Notes: generated by a model not told the origin, from the letters alone. A stretch of DNA of 64,000 nt from Gordonia prachuapensis (GCF_036350515.1 NZ_JAZDUE010000013.1:62001-126000), one strand, 5' to 3'. Shown: positions 34,918-45,066, numbered from the stretch's first letter. A program made the numbers and translations.

Positions 34918-36300
34918 TTGGAGATCCTCCTCCTCGTCGGCAGTCTCGTCGGTTTCGTCGCACTGACCCTGGGCACGGCGTTGTTCGTCGCGGCGGAGTT
35001 CTCGCTGACAGCCCTCGAGCGGTCGACGATCTCCGACGACGTGGAGACCCGCGACGATCGTCGGTCACGGCTCGTGCAGCGTGCTCACAGCACACTGTCG
35101 TTCCAGCTGTCCGGTGCGCAACTGGGCATCACGATCACCACCCTGATCACCGGTTACATCGCCGAACCCGTGCTGGCTCGGATCTTCACGCCGGCGCTGA
35201 CCGGTCTCGGGGTGAGCGATTCGGTCGCCGGAGGTGTGTCATTGGCGCTCGCGCTGATCATCGCCACGTCGTTGTCGATGGTGCTCGGCGAACTGATCCC
35301 GAAGAACCTCGCCATCGCCAAGCCGCTGGCCGTCGCGCGTGCCACGGCCGGTCCGATGACACTGTTCTCCGCGATGTTCCGCTGGGCGATCGACGGTCTC
35401 AACGGGTCCGCCAACTGGGTGGTGCGACGCCTGGGGATCGAACCCGCCGAGGAGCTGCGGTCGGCGCGCTCCCCTCAGGAACTGGTGTCGCTGGTGCGCA
35501 ACTCGGCGCGGCAGGGATCGCTCGACGCGGGTACCGCGGCGCTGGTCGACCGGTCGCTGAAATTCGGTGAACTGACCGCCGAGGACCTGATGACGCCGCG
35601 GGTGACGGTCGAATGTCTCGACCTCGACGACTCCATCCGCGACCTCGTCATGGCGTCATCCCGCACCGGTCACTCGCGCTTCCCGGTCGTGATCGACGGC
35701 GACCTCGACGACCTGGTCGGCGTCGTCCACATCAAGCAGGCCTTCACCATCGCACCCGAGCATGCCTCGCAGACGACGGTGTCCTCCATCGCCCGTGGTG
35801 TGCCGCGCGTGCCCGCGAGTCTGGACGGCGATGCCCTGATGGAACGCATCCGCGCCGACGGGATGGAACTGTGCGTGGTCATCGACGAGTACGGTGGCGC
35901 CGCCGGAATCGTCACCACCGAGGATCTGATCGAGGAGATCCTCGGTGACGTCACCGACGAACACGACCAGGAGCGCGCCGACGTCGCCACCGACGGCGAC
36001 GGCTTCCTGTGCTCGGGTCTGCTGCGGATCGACGAGGTCGCCGACGCGACCGGGTACCGCGCGCCCGAAGGTTCCTATGACACGCTCGGCGGACTCGTGA
36101 TGTTCTCGCTGGGGCGCATTCCGGAGGTCGGCGACGTCGTCGACCTGCCGATCCGTACTCCTGTCACCGAGTCCGACGACGAGGACGAGGACGAATCCCT
36201 GCCCGGCAGCGACAGACCCTGGCGCGCGACCGTGACACAGATGGACGGCCGCCGCATCGATGTCGTCGCGCTCCATCCCATCCACGACACCGACGAATGA
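34918..36300 (+). CDS. CNNM/HlyC-CorC family membrane protein with CBS pair
   Basis: The 460-residue product has a DUF21/CNNM domain with four hydrophobic segments (MEILLLVGSLVGFVALTLG and later helices to ~residue 150), a CBS pair (~210-340, including GHSRFPVVIDGDLDDLVGVV), and a C-terminal CorC/HlyC transporter-associated domain (~350-440). CNNM proteins take part in Mg2+ or Na+ homeostasis. TTG 34918 is the likely start: it directly follows the guaB1 stop and gives a whole first helix. It matches the Rv1842c position. It is paired with a second CNNM protein. Confidence 0.85.
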   Translation: MEILLLVGSLVGFVALTLGTALFVAAEFSLTALERSTISDDVETRDDRRSRLVQRAHSTLSFQLSGAQLGITITTLITGYIAEPVLARIFTPALTGLGVSDSVAGGVSLALALIIATSLSMVLGELIPKNLAIAKPLAVARATAGPMTLFSAMFRWAIDGLNGSANWVVRRLGIEPAEELRSARSPQELVSLVRNSARQGSLDAGTAALVDRSLKFGELTAEDLMTPRVTVECLDLDDSIRDLVMASSRTGHSRFPVVIDGDLDDLVGVVHIKQAFTIAPEHASQTTVSSIARGVPRVPASLDGDALMERIRADGMELCVVIDEYGGAAGIVTTEDLIEEILGDVTDEHDQERADVATDGDGFLCSGLLRIDEVADATGYRAPEGSYDTLGGLVMFSLGRIPEVGDVVDLPIRTPVTESDDEDEDESLPGSDRPWRATVTQMDGRRIDVVALHPIHDTDE

Positions 36301-36366
36301 CTGAGGAGCAGAGCGTGCCTACCGTGACCGACTTCGGGTCGGACCCAGTTCGGAGTTTCCGGACCG

Positions 36367-37443
36367 ATGGGTGACGTCTGGGCGGTGCTCCTCACCGTCG
36401 TACTTCTCGGCGGCAACGCGTTCTTCGTCGGCGCCGAGTTCTCCCTCATCTCCGCGCGCCGCGATCGTCTCGAAGCGCTCGAGGAAGTGGGCAAGAATCG
36501 TGCCCGGACGGTGATCCGCGCGAGCGAACAGCTGTCGCTGATGTTGGCCGGCGCCCAGCTGGGCATCACGATCTGCTCGATCCTGCTGGGGCGGGTGGGC
36601 GAACCGGCGGTGGCCCACCTGATCGAACACCCCCTGCACCTGGCACACGTGCCCGATGCGCTGCTGCATCCGATCTCGTTCACCATCGCCCTGTCGCTGG
36701 TGGTCGTCCTGCACATCCTGATCGGCGAGATGGTGCCGAAGAACATCGCCCTGGCCGGGCCGGAGACCATGGCGATGCTCCTGGTCCCCGCCCACCTGAT
36801 GTTCATCCGGCTCGTCCGTCCGCTCATCGCGTTCTACAACTGGTTGGCCAACTTCGCCTTGCGGCTGATGCGCGTCGAGCCGAAGGACGAACTGGCGTCG
36901 AGCGTTTCGCCCGGAGAACTCGCCCAGATGATCGTCGAGTCGAAGCAGGAAGGCCTCATCGACGCGGAGGAGCACGAACGTCTCACCCGCGCGTTGCAGT
37001 CGGTCACCCGCACTGTTCGCGAGGTGATGATTCCCCTCGACGCGTTGCGTAGCGTGTCGGTCGATGTCGATGAGACCACCGGGCGCACCGGCCCGACGTT
37101 GGGGTCGGTCGAGCGGGCGGTCAGTGACACCGGCTTCTCCCGCTTCCCGGTCCGCGGCCCCGACGGCACCTTCACCGGGTACCTCCACCTGAAGGATGTC
37201 CTCGACGAGATCCTCGACGAGACCGCCGGTCCCGGCACCGTCATCGGGATCGACAAGATCCGCCCGTTGCCGGTCATCGCCTCGGCGACACCGCTCGACG
37301 AGGCCACGGCGGCGTTACGTCGCACGAGCGCTCATCTCGGCGCGGTGGTCGACGACAGCGGCCGGACCATCGGCGTTGTCGCGCTGGCCGATCTGGTGGA
37401 GGAATTCGTCGGCAACGTCCGCGACGAGACCCACCGGGTGTGA
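36367..37443 (+). CDS. second CNNM/HlyC-like membrane protein with CBS pair
   Basis: The 358-residue product has a CNNM transmembrane domain (WAVLLTVVLLGGNAFFVGAEFSL, then LGITICSILLG and SLVVVLHILIGEMVPKN) and a CBS pair, but unlike its neighbour it lacks the C-terminal CorC domain. The pair likely works as a heteromer or as two related ion exporters; it mirrors Rv1841c/Rv1842c. ATG 36367 lies 66 bp after the upstream stop. The stop is one base before the next start. Confidence 0.85.
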   Translation: MGDVWAVLLTVVLLGGNAFFVGAEFSLISARRDRLEALEEVGKNRARTVIRASEQLSLMLAGAQLGITICSILLGRVGEPAVAHLIEHPLHLAHVPDALLHPISFTIALSLVVVLHILIGEMVPKNIALAGPETMAMLLVPAHLMFIRLVRPLIAFYNWLANFALRLMRVEPKDELASSVSPGELAQMIVESKQEGLIDAEEHERLTRALQSVTRTVREVMIPLDALRSVSVDVDETTGRTGPTLGSVERAVSDTGFSRFPVRGPDGTFTGYLHLKDVLDEILDETAGPGTVIGIDKIRPLPVIASATPLDEATAALRRTSAHLGAVVDDSGRTIGVVALADLVEEFVGNVRDETHRV

Positions 37444-37444
37444 C

Positions 37445-38362
37445 ATGACCTTCCCCGCCATCACCGCCGGAACCCGTACGGTCCTGCAGCGCACCGAGTG
37501 GCAGCGCCGGCGCGACCTGCATCGCGCCCGGGTGGACGACCTGATCGGTCCGTACCTGAAGGAACGTCGTCGGGGGCGGAAACACCCGGTGATCGACTTC
37601 CTCTTCACCTACTACGCGTCACGCCCGGCACACGTCCTCCGCTGGCACCCCGGCCCCGGTGTCGTGCTCGAGGCGGGCGAGGAGTACCTCGCACTGCGCG
37701 GCTACCACCGGGTCGCAGGCGGCATCACCGTCGACCCGGCGTACCTGCGCAGCCGTGTCGGTGCACTCGGCGCGACCGAGGCCCTGCTCCGGGCCACCGC
37801 CGCCCGCCCGGCACGCCTGGGCTGCTTCGGCCTACACGAATGGGCAATGCTGTATCGGAGCACCGACAGCCGTCACGACCTACCCCTGCGGCTCGGCCGA
37901 TCGGGCACCGATCGCGTCGTCGAGGACATGCCGTTGCGTTGCACCCACTTCGACGCGTTCCGTTTCTTCACGCCCGAGGCCCGTCCGCGCAACGAGTCCC
38001 AGCTCACCCGTGACCGCCAGTCGCACGACGAACAGCCGGGCTGCCTCCACGCGACGATGGACCTGTACCGGGCGTGCTTCTCCTTGGCGCCGCTGGTGGA
38101 GTCCGAGCTGACGATCGCCTGTTTCGAACTCGCATTGCGCGCCCGCGAACTGGACATGCGCGCCAGCCCGTACGACCTCCGTGACCTCGGCTACCAGTCG
38201 GTGCCGATCGAGACGGCGGCGGGCCGGGCGCAGTACGTCCGCGAGCAATCGGCCATCGCCGCCGACGGCGAATCGCTGCGGTCCGCCGTCGCCGACAGGT
38301 GCGCACAACTGCTGGAACAGGTTCCCCGGGATGCCCGCGAACAACTGATTACCGGCGAGTAG
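37445..38362 (+). CDS. conserved actinobacterial protein usually labelled 3-methyladenine DNA glycosylase
   Basis: This 305-residue family member (LGCFGLHEWAMLYR, CTHFDAFRFFTPEARPRNE) is commonly annotated as 3-methyladenine DNA glycosylase, but I see no helix-hairpin-helix or AlkA/Tag motif, so the function is unproven. Conserved Cys/His pairs around residues 120-200 hint at metal binding. ATG 37445 is one base after the CNNM stop, so it may be translated from the same message, and it precedes glcB by 36 bp. Confidence 0.7.
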   Translation: MTFPAITAGTRTVLQRTEWQRRRDLHRARVDDLIGPYLKERRRGRKHPVIDFLFTYYASRPAHVLRWHPGPGVVLEAGEEYLALRGYHRVAGGITVDPAYLRSRVGALGATEALLRATAARPARLGCFGLHEWAMLYRSTDSRHDLPLRLGRSGTDRVVEDMPLRCTHFDAFRFFTPEARPRNESQLTRDRQSHDEQPGCLHATMDLYRACFSLAPLVESELTIACFELALRARELDMRASPYDLRDLGYQSVPIETAAGRAQYVREQSAIAADGESLRSAVADRCAQLLEQVPRDAREQLITGE

Positions 38363-38398
38363 CATGAATGCGTCGATTCACCCTGGAGAAAGGCTGTC

Positions 38399-40567
38399 AT
38401 GTCTGACCGGACCACCGTCAACGGGCTGCAGGTCGCTACCGTCCTGTACGACTTCATCAACAACGAGGCGCTGCCCGGCACCGGTGTAGACCAGGACAGC
38501 TTCTGGGCGGGCGCCGCCTCGGTGATCTCCGACCTCGCGCCGCGCAACCGCGAACTGCTCGGGGTCCGCGACGAGCTGCAGGCCACGATCGATCAATGGC
38601 ACAAGGACAACCCGGAGTTCGACTTCGCCGCGTACAAGAAATTCCTCGGCGAGATCGGATACCTCGTCGAGCCCCCGGCCGATTTCCAGATCGCCACCGA
38701 CAACGTCGACCGTGAGATCGCCGAGACCGCCGGACCGCAGCTCGTCGTTCCGGTCCTCAACGCCCGATTCGCGCTGAATGCGTCCAATGCACGCTGGGGA
38801 TCGCTGTACGACGCGCTGTACGGCACCGACGTCATTCCGGAGACCGACGGCGCCGAGAAGGGCTCCTCCTACAACACCGTCCGCGGCGACAAGGTGATCG
38901 CCTACGCCAAGGACTTCCTCGATCGGGCCGTCCCGCTCGAACAGTGCAGCTACACCGATGTCACCGCGTTCGCGGTGGTGGATGCCGGTTTGCAGGTCAC
39001 CCTCGAAGACGGCAAGACCTCGACCCTGGCCGACCCGTCTGCCTTCGCCGGCTACCGCGGCGAGCCGTCCACGCCGTCGTCGATCCTGTTGCGCCACAAC
39101 GGCCTCTACCTCGACATCGAGATCGACCCGGAATCGCCGATCGGCAAGACCGACCCGGCTGGTGTCAAGGACGTCGTGATGGAGTCCGCGATCACCACGA
39201 TCATGGACTTCGAGGACTCGGTGGCCGCCGTCGACGCCGACGACAAGGTGCTGGGTTACCGGAACTGGCTGGGCCTCAACAAGGGTGACCTCGCCGAAGA
39301 GGTCAGCAAGGGCGGCAAGAGCTTCACCCGCACCCTCAACGGCAACCGCGACTACACCGCACCCGACGGCTCCGGCTTCGACCTGCACGGTCGCTCGCTG
39401 CTGTTCGTCCGCAACGTCGGTCACCTGATGACCAACCCGGCCGTCCTCGACGCCGACGGCAACGAGGTGCCGGAAGGCATCCTCGACGCCCTGTTCACGT
39501 CGCTCGCCGCCATCCACGGTCTGTCCACCCAGGGCGGGGTGCAGAACTCGCGGACCGGCTCGATCTACATCGTCAAGCCCAAGATGCACGGTCCGGACGA
39601 GGTCGCGTTCACCGTCGAACTCTTCGGTCGCGTCGAGAAGGTTCTCGGTCTGCCCGAGAACACCCTGAAGGTCGGCATCATGGACGAGGAACGCCGCACC
39701 ACGGTGAACCTGAAGGCCTGCATCAAGGCGGCCGAGAATCGCGTGGTGTTCATCAACACCGGCTTCCTCGACCGCACCGGCGACGAGATCCACACCTCCA
39801 TGGAAGCCGGCGCGATGATCCGCAAGGGCGAGATGAAGCAGCAGAAGTGGATCGCCGCCTACGAGGACTTCAACGTCGACACCGGACTGGCCGCCGGACT
39901 GCAGCACAAGGCCCAGATCGGCAAGGGCATGTGGGCGATGACCGACCTGATGGCCGACATGGTCGACCAGAAGATCGGACAGCCCAAGGCCGGCGCCACC
40001 ACCGCGTGGGTCCCGTCGCCCACCGCCGCCACCCTGCACGCGATGCACTATCACCTGGTCGACGTGTTCGAGCGCCAGAACGAGATCGCCAAGCGTGACC
40101 CCGCGAGCGTCGACGACATCCTCACCATCCCGCTGGCCCCGAAGACCGACTGGTCCGACGAGGAGAAGCAGCAGGAACTCGACAACAACTGCCAGTCGAT
40201 CCTCGGCTACGTGGTGCGCTGGATCGATCACGGCGTCGGCTGCTCCAAGGTGCCCGACATCCACGATGTCGCGCTGATGGAGGACCGCGCCACTCTGCGC
40301 ATCTCGAGCCAGTTGCTCGCCAACTGGATCCACCACGGGATCGTCAGCGCCGACGACGTGGTCGCCGCCCTTCAGCGGATGGCTCCGGTGGTGGACCGGC
40401 AGAACGCCGACGACCCGACCTACCGGCCGATGGCACCCGACTTCGACGGCAACATCGCGTTCCAGGCCGCCAAGGCACTGATCCTGGAGGGCACCACCCA
40501 GCCCAGCGGCTACACCGAGCCGATCCTGCACCGCAAGCGTCGCGAGTTCAAGGCCGCCAACGCCTGA
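38399..40567 (+). CDS. glcB: malate synthase G
   Basis: The 722-residue enzyme has the AceB/G core: TIMDFEDSVAAVDADDK with the Mg2+-binding acid, LLFVRNVGHLMTNPAVL, NSRTGSIYIVKPKMHGP and a C-terminal cap. It condenses glyoxylate with acetyl-CoA into malate, completing the glyoxylate shunt. Length is close to the mycobacterial enzyme. The AGAAAGG stretch is a ribosome site before ATG 38399. A large open frame opposite it is composition-driven. Confidence 0.96.
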   Translation: MSDRTTVNGLQVATVLYDFINNEALPGTGVDQDSFWAGAASVISDLAPRNRELLGVRDELQATIDQWHKDNPEFDFAAYKKFLGEIGYLVEPPADFQIATDNVDREIAETAGPQLVVPVLNARFALNASNARWGSLYDALYGTDVIPETDGAEKGSSYNTVRGDKVIAYAKDFLDRAVPLEQCSYTDVTAFAVVDAGLQVTLEDGKTSTLADPSAFAGYRGEPSTPSSILLRHNGLYLDIEIDPESPIGKTDPAGVKDVVMESAITTIMDFEDSVAAVDADDKVLGYRNWLGLNKGDLAEEVSKGGKSFTRTLNGNRDYTAPDGSGFDLHGRSLLFVRNVGHLMTNPAVLDADGNEVPEGILDALFTSLAAIHGLSTQGGVQNSRTGSIYIVKPKMHGPDEVAFTVELFGRVEKVLGLPENTLKVGIMDEERRTTVNLKACIKAAENRVVFINTGFLDRTGDEIHTSMEAGAMIRKGEMKQQKWIAAYEDFNVDTGLAAGLQHKAQIGKGMWAMTDLMADMVDQKIGQPKAGATTAWVPSPTAATLHAMHYHLVDVFERQNEIAKRDPASVDDILTIPLAPKTDWSDEEKQQELDNNCQSILGYVVRWIDHGVGCSKVPDIHDVALMEDRATLRISSQLLANWIHHGIVSADDVVAALQRMAPVVDRQNADDPTYRPMAPDFDGNIAFQAAKALILEGTTQPSGYTEPILHRKRREFKAANA

Positions 40568-40732
40568 TTTCTCCGCTGACGGACGCACTCGGATCGTCCG
40601 CCCCACCGCCACCCCGCTGTCGGCACGAGTGATGTCGGCTATCGTCAACATCTGTCGCCCCGGTCACATGCACGGTCACATCCGGGCCGGGGCGCCAGAC
40701 GTTGAACGACGCAAGAGCGGGAAGGCGGGGGG

Positions 40733-41938
40733 TTGGCACACCATCGGAGTACCGGCGGCCGCGGGTCGGTACGTGGTCGCGGCGTCAGTCGAGGTCTGGT
40801 CGGTTCCCTTCTGGCGATCGTTCTCGTCGCAGCGGTCGTGGTGGTCTGGGTGCAACTCGGTGATCGGATCGATCGTCAGGGCGAACAGGCTGCGGCGAAC
40901 TGTGTGGAGGGCACGGCCAGCGTTCCCATCGTCGCCGATCCCGACATCGCCGAGGCGCTGAGAACCATTGCGGAGGCCTACGCCGAGACGGGGCCCGTCG
41001 TGCGTGACCACTGTGTGGTCGTCGACGTACGACCGGGCGACGCCAAGGTGACCCTCGACGGCCTCGCCGGCACCTGGGATCCCGCAGCTCTCGGTACCCG
41101 CCCCGCGGCCTGGGTTCCACAATCGTCGATCTGGGCCGCCGACCTCATGTCCGCCCGCCCCGACATCGTCGACGGCCAACCGCCGTCGCTGGTCAGCTCG
41201 CCGGTGGTGTTGGCGACCGCGCCACGACTGGCCGAGGCATTCGACGACGACCTCGAGTGGCAGCAACTACCCACCCTGCAGCAACGGGACGCCGCACTCG
41301 GCGCCTTCGGTCTGGGCAGCTGGGGCTCGATCCGGCTCGCGATGCCGGTCGGCGCGCAGTCCGACGCCACCGCGCTGGCAGCCCAAGCGGTCGCCATGCA
41401 GGTCACCCGCACGATGGGTCCGCTGACCGAGCAGGACGCCGACTCACCGCGGGTCTCTTCCAGCATCGAGGCGATGCAGTCCGGTGCTCCGCAGTCGCCC
41501 GACGGTACGCCCGTCGGCGCTGCACGAACCATCGCCGAGGCCGCCGACCCGGCCCAGTCACCGATCCACGCGGTCGCCATCACCGAGCAATCGCTCTATC
41601 AGCTCACCCGAACCGACACCACCCCGCGGCTCGCCGAGGTGATCCCCGGCGGCCCGACACCGATCGCCGACTATCCGATCATTCGGCTCACCGGCGACGG
41701 CGTCGCCGTCGAGCAGACCGACGCGGTCGCGGACTTCTTCGAGTTCGTCCGTCAGCCCGAGCAACTCGCCGGTCTGACCGGACTCGGTTTCCGAGGCGAC
41801 GCGCCCCTGCCGGAGCCGACCGCGACGGTGGGATTCCCCACCACCGAGGACCCGATGCCCCAACCGGAGACGGCCGCGACGGTGACCATCAACCGCCTCG
41901 TCTACGGTCCCGACAGCGGCCCGCCCTCCGCGGGCTGA
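40733..41938 (+). CDS. membrane-anchored secreted protein, solute-binding-like (Rv1836c N-terminal type)
   Basis: The 401-residue product has a basic N-terminus and one membrane segment (GLVGSLLAIVLVAAVVVVWVQL, split here by Gly/Val turns), then an exported region with strands and loops resembling the extracellular solute-binding part of actinobacterial VWA proteins (SVPIVADPDIAEALRTIAEA). The M. tuberculosis neighbour Rv1836c has an extra von Willebrand domain that is not seen here; the stop at 41938 precedes a repeat cluster. TTG 40733 is the first start after an in-frame stop at 40703 and has GGCGGGGGG before it. Confidence is moderate. Confidence 0.65.
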   Translation: MAHHRSTGGRGSVRGRGVSRGLVGSLLAIVLVAAVVVVWVQLGDRIDRQGEQAAANCVEGTASVPIVADPDIAEALRTIAEAYAETGPVVRDHCVVVDVRPGDAKVTLDGLAGTWDPAALGTRPAAWVPQSSIWAADLMSARPDIVDGQPPSLVSSPVVLATAPRLAEAFDDDLEWQQLPTLQQRDAALGAFGLGSWGSIRLAMPVGAQSDATALAAQAVAMQVTRTMGPLTEQDADSPRVSSSIEAMQSGAPQSPDGTPVGAARTIAEAADPAQSPIHAVAITEQSLYQLTRTDTTPRLAEVIPGGPTPIADYPIIRLTGDGVAVEQTDAVADFFEFVRQPEQLAGLTGLGFRGDAPLPEPTATVGFPTTEDPMPQPETAATVTINRLVYGPDSGPPSAG

Positions 41939-41959
41939 CGACCCGGTTCCGGCCGCAGT

Positions 41960-42152
41960 GGTCTCGATACGGTCCTCGCCTGGCGGCTCGTACCTACTCG
42001 ACCACCGGGGAACCCCGCGGATCGAGTAGCCGCGAACGGAGTGAGGGCCCCCACCCCGCCGATCGAGTAGCCGCGAACGGAGTGAGTGGCCCCCACCCCG
42101 CGGATCGAGTAGCCGCGAACGGAGTGAGTGGCGTATCGAGATCACCGCGTAG
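41960..42152. repeat. GATCGAGTAGCCGCGAACGG tandem cluster with inverted flanks
   Basis: Three near-identical units start at 42020, 42061 and 42103, with periods of 41 and 42 bp, each starting GATCGAGTAGCCGCGAACGG. The cluster opens near 41961 with TCTCGATAC and closes near 42145 with GTATCGAGA, so the ends are inverted. It lies between the converging ends of the gene at 41938 and gcvP, and shares the GATCGAGTAGC core and GTATCGAGATC end with the 11.8-kb cluster. Confidence 0.9.
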
Positions 42153-42161
42153 AGATCATGA

Positions 42162-45029
42162 TCAGCTGCTGAACGCCTCGATCGGCGGGCAGCTGCACAT
42201 CAGGTTCCGGTCGCCGAACGCCTGATCGATGCGGCGCACCGCCGGCCATATCTTCGCCCGACCACCCGCAGACGGCAGGCCCAGTGGATAGACCGCCACC
42301 TCCCGCGAGTACGGATGGTCCCATTCCCCGACCAGCGACTCGGCAGTGTGCGGGGCGCCCCGCAACGGGTTGTCGTCGGCGGGCCACTCCCCGGCTGCGA
42401 CACGGTCGATTTCGCCGCGGATGGCGATCATCGCGTCACAGAAAGCGTCGAGTTCGTCGAGGTTCTCGCTCTCGGTGGGCTCCACCATCAGGGTCCCCGC
42501 GACCGGGAAGCTCATCGTCGGGGCGTGAAAACCATAGTCCGCCAGCCGCTTTGCCACATCATCCACGGTCACCCCGGTGGCCTTCGTCAACGGGCGCAGA
42601 TCGAGGATGCACTCGTGGGCGACCAAGCCGTTCTCTCCGGCGTAGAGCACCGGGTAGCTGTCTTCGAGGCGGCGGGCGATGTAGTTGGCGGACGCGATGG
42701 CGGTCAGCGTCGCGCGCCGCAGTCCGGCGGCGCCCATCATCGCGATGTAGGCGTAGGTGATCGGCAGGATCGATGCCGATCCGTAGGGCGCAGCGGAGAT
42801 CGTGGCCTCGTCCGGCATGTCGTCATCGAGCGGATGTCCGGGTAGATACTTCGCGAGATGCGCACGGACCGCCACCGGACCCACACCCGGCCCGCCACCA
42901 CCATGGGGGATGCAGAAGGTCTTGTGCAGGTTCAGGTGGCTCACGTCCCCACCGAAGCGGCCGGGGCGTGCGACCCCGACCAGAGCGTTGAGGTTGGCAC
43001 CGTCGACGTACACCTGTCCCCCGGCGTCGTGCACGGCCGCACAGATCTCCTCGATGTCGTGCTCGAAGACACCGTGTGTGGACGGATAGGTGATCATGAT
43101 GGCCGCCAACGCATCCCGATGCTTGTCGATCTTGGCGCGCAGGTCGTCGACGTCGACGTCGCCGTTCTCGCGGCAACCGACGACCACCACCCGCATGCCC
43201 GCCATGACCGCGGAGGCCGCGTTCGTGCCGTGCGCGCTCGACGGGATCAGGCACACGTCACGGGCGTCGTCGCCTCTGCCGAGGTGATAGCGGCGGATGG
43301 CCAGCAGTCCGGCGAACTCGCCCTGGGACCCGGCGTTCGGTTGCACACTCACCCGGTCGTAGCCGGTGATCGCGACCAGCCAGTCCTCCAGGGTGGAGAT
43401 CAGCTCACGGATCCCGACCGTGTCGGCGGACGGCGCGAACGGATGCAGCCGCGCGAAACCCGGCCACGTGATGGGTTCCATCTCCGCGGTCGCGTTCAGC
43501 TTCATGGTGCATGACCCGAGCGGGATCATGCTGCGATCGAGAGCGATGTCCTTGTCGGAGAGGCTGCGCAGGTATCGCAGCATCGCGGTCTCGGTGCGAT
43601 ACCTGTTGAACGCCGGGTGCGTGAGAAACTCGCTGCGCCGCGTCTCGATTGGCTGCGAGAACGCATGCTGCCGAACGCCTTCCGCGCTGAATGCACGGAG
43701 CACCGCGTCGATGTCTGCGGGTGTGGTGGTCTCGTCGCACGCGATGCCGATGGTGTCGGCGTCGATCCGGCGGAGGTTGACGTTCTCGCGTTTGGCGTGC
43801 GAGATCACGGTGTCGGCCTGTCCGGGGGCACGCACCACGATCGTGTCGAAGAACGACGAGTACGCGATCTGGAAGCCGGCAACGGTCAGACTGTCCGCGA
43901 GGTACGCGGCACGCTCGTGCACGCGTCGGGCGATGGCCCGCAACCCGTCCGCGCCGTGATACGAGGCGTACATCGCGGCCACCACCGCGAGCAGGACCTG
44001 AGCGGTACAGATGTTGCTGGTGGCCTTCTCCCGGCGGATGTGCTGTTCGCGGGTCTGGAGGGCAAGGCGATAGGCCAGGTTGCCGTCCACATCTTTCGAC
44101 ACGCCGACCAGGCGGCCCGGGAGCTGTCGGGCGTGCGCCGAATGGACCGACAGGTAGCCGGCGTGCGGGCCGCCGAAGCCCATCGGCACACCGAAACGTT
44201 GAGTGGTGCCGAAGCACACGTCGGCGCCGAGCTCACCGGGTGGAGTGATCAATGTCAACGCCAGCAGATCGGCTCCCACCGCGACCAGGGCGCCACGCTC
44301 GTGGGCGGCGTCGATGACAGGGCCGACGTCGAGAATCCTCCCGGATGCGCCCGGCGTCTGCATGACCACCCCGAAGAAGTCGCCGTCGGGCAATCCGCAT
44401 CCCGGCATGCCGGGATTCAGTGACGCCTCGACGATCTCGATGCCGAGCGGCTCGGCGCGGGTGTCGAGCACCGCACGGGTCTGCGGGAACAGGTCGGCGT
44501 CGACGACGAGGCGGGGCGAGCGTGATTTTCCGGCGCGACGCATGAGCGTCATGGATTCGGCGGCGGCGGTCGCCTCGTCGAGCATCGAAGCGTTGGCCAC
44601 CTCCATCGCGGTCAGGTCCGCGACCATGGTCTGGAAGTTGAGCAGCGCTTCCAGCCGTCCCTGGCTGATCTCCGGCTGATACGGGGTGTATGCCGTGTAC
44701 CACGCAGGGTTCTCCAGTACGTTGCGCAGGATCACCGGCGGTGTGTACGTGTCGTAGTAGCCGAGGCCGATCATCGATGTCGCGACCTCGTTGCGTCCGG
44801 CCAGATCTGCCAGTCGCTCGTGGACGAGGTGTTCGTGGAGGGCGGGGGGCAGCGCATCGAGCCCGTTGGCGTCGGCGTCGTCGGCGATGACCGCCGGGAC
44901 GACCCGTTCGGCGAGTTCATCGAGGGACGAGACCCCGATCGCGGCCAGGATGCGTTCGGTCTCGTCGACGTCGGGCCCGACGTGTCGGTCGACGAAGGCT
45001 GCCGGATCGGATGCGGAAGTGGCGGGCAT
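42162..45029 (-). CDS. gcvP: glycine dehydrogenase (decarboxylating), P protein
   Basis: The 955-residue PLP enzyme is full length, with the PLP lysine in LNLHKTFCIPHGGGGPG. It decarboxylates glycine and passes the aminomethyl group to lipoyl-GcvH. The gene is preceded by a tandem glycine riboswitch at about 45067-45282. In this bacterium the P protein is a single chain rather than the two subunits found in firmicutes. GcvT was not found in the window; GcvH lies at 48388. Confidence 0.97.
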   Translation of the reverse strand: MPATSASDPAAFVDRHVGPDVDETERILAAIGVSSLDELAERVVPAVIADDADANGLDALPPALHEHLVHERLADLAGRNEVATSMIGLGYYDTYTPPVILRNVLENPAWYTAYTPYQPEISQGRLEALLNFQTMVADLTAMEVANASMLDEATAAAESMTLMRRAGKSRSPRLVVDADLFPQTRAVLDTRAEPLGIEIVEASLNPGMPGCGLPDGDFFGVVMQTPGASGRILDVGPVIDAAHERGALVAVGADLLALTLITPPGELGADVCFGTTQRFGVPMGFGGPHAGYLSVHSAHARQLPGRLVGVSKDVDGNLAYRLALQTREQHIRREKATSNICTAQVLLAVVAAMYASYHGADGLRAIARRVHERAAYLADSLTVAGFQIAYSSFFDTIVVRAPGQADTVISHAKRENVNLRRIDADTIGIACDETTTPADIDAVLRAFSAEGVRQHAFSQPIETRRSEFLTHPAFNRYRTETAMLRYLRSLSDKDIALDRSMIPLGSCTMKLNATAEMEPITWPGFARLHPFAPSADTVGIRELISTLEDWLVAITGYDRVSVQPNAGSQGEFAGLLAIRRYHLGRGDDARDVCLIPSSAHGTNAASAVMAGMRVVVVGCRENGDVDVDDLRAKIDKHRDALAAIMITYPSTHGVFEHDIEEICAAVHDAGGQVYVDGANLNALVGVARPGRFGGDVSHLNLHKTFCIPHGGGGPGVGPVAVRAHLAKYLPGHPLDDDMPDEATISAAPYGSASILPITYAYIAMMGAAGLRRATLTAIASANYIARRLEDSYPVLYAGENGLVAHECILDLRPLTKATGVTVDDVAKRLADYGFHAPTMSFPVAGTLMVEPTESENLDELDAFCDAMIAIRGEIDRVAAGEWPADDNPLRGAPHTAESLVGEWDHPYSREVAVYPLGLPSAGGRAKIWPAVRRIDQAFGDRNLMCSCPPIEAFSS

Positions 45030-45066
45030 GGACAGGTCAACCTCTCGGCGGTCTGCGGCCCTCCCC

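Noticed and set aside
37445..38362. 3-methyladenine DNA glycosylase as a real function.
   Set aside because: None of the known glycosylase motifs is visible; the label appears inherited, so the entry is kept as a conserved protein.
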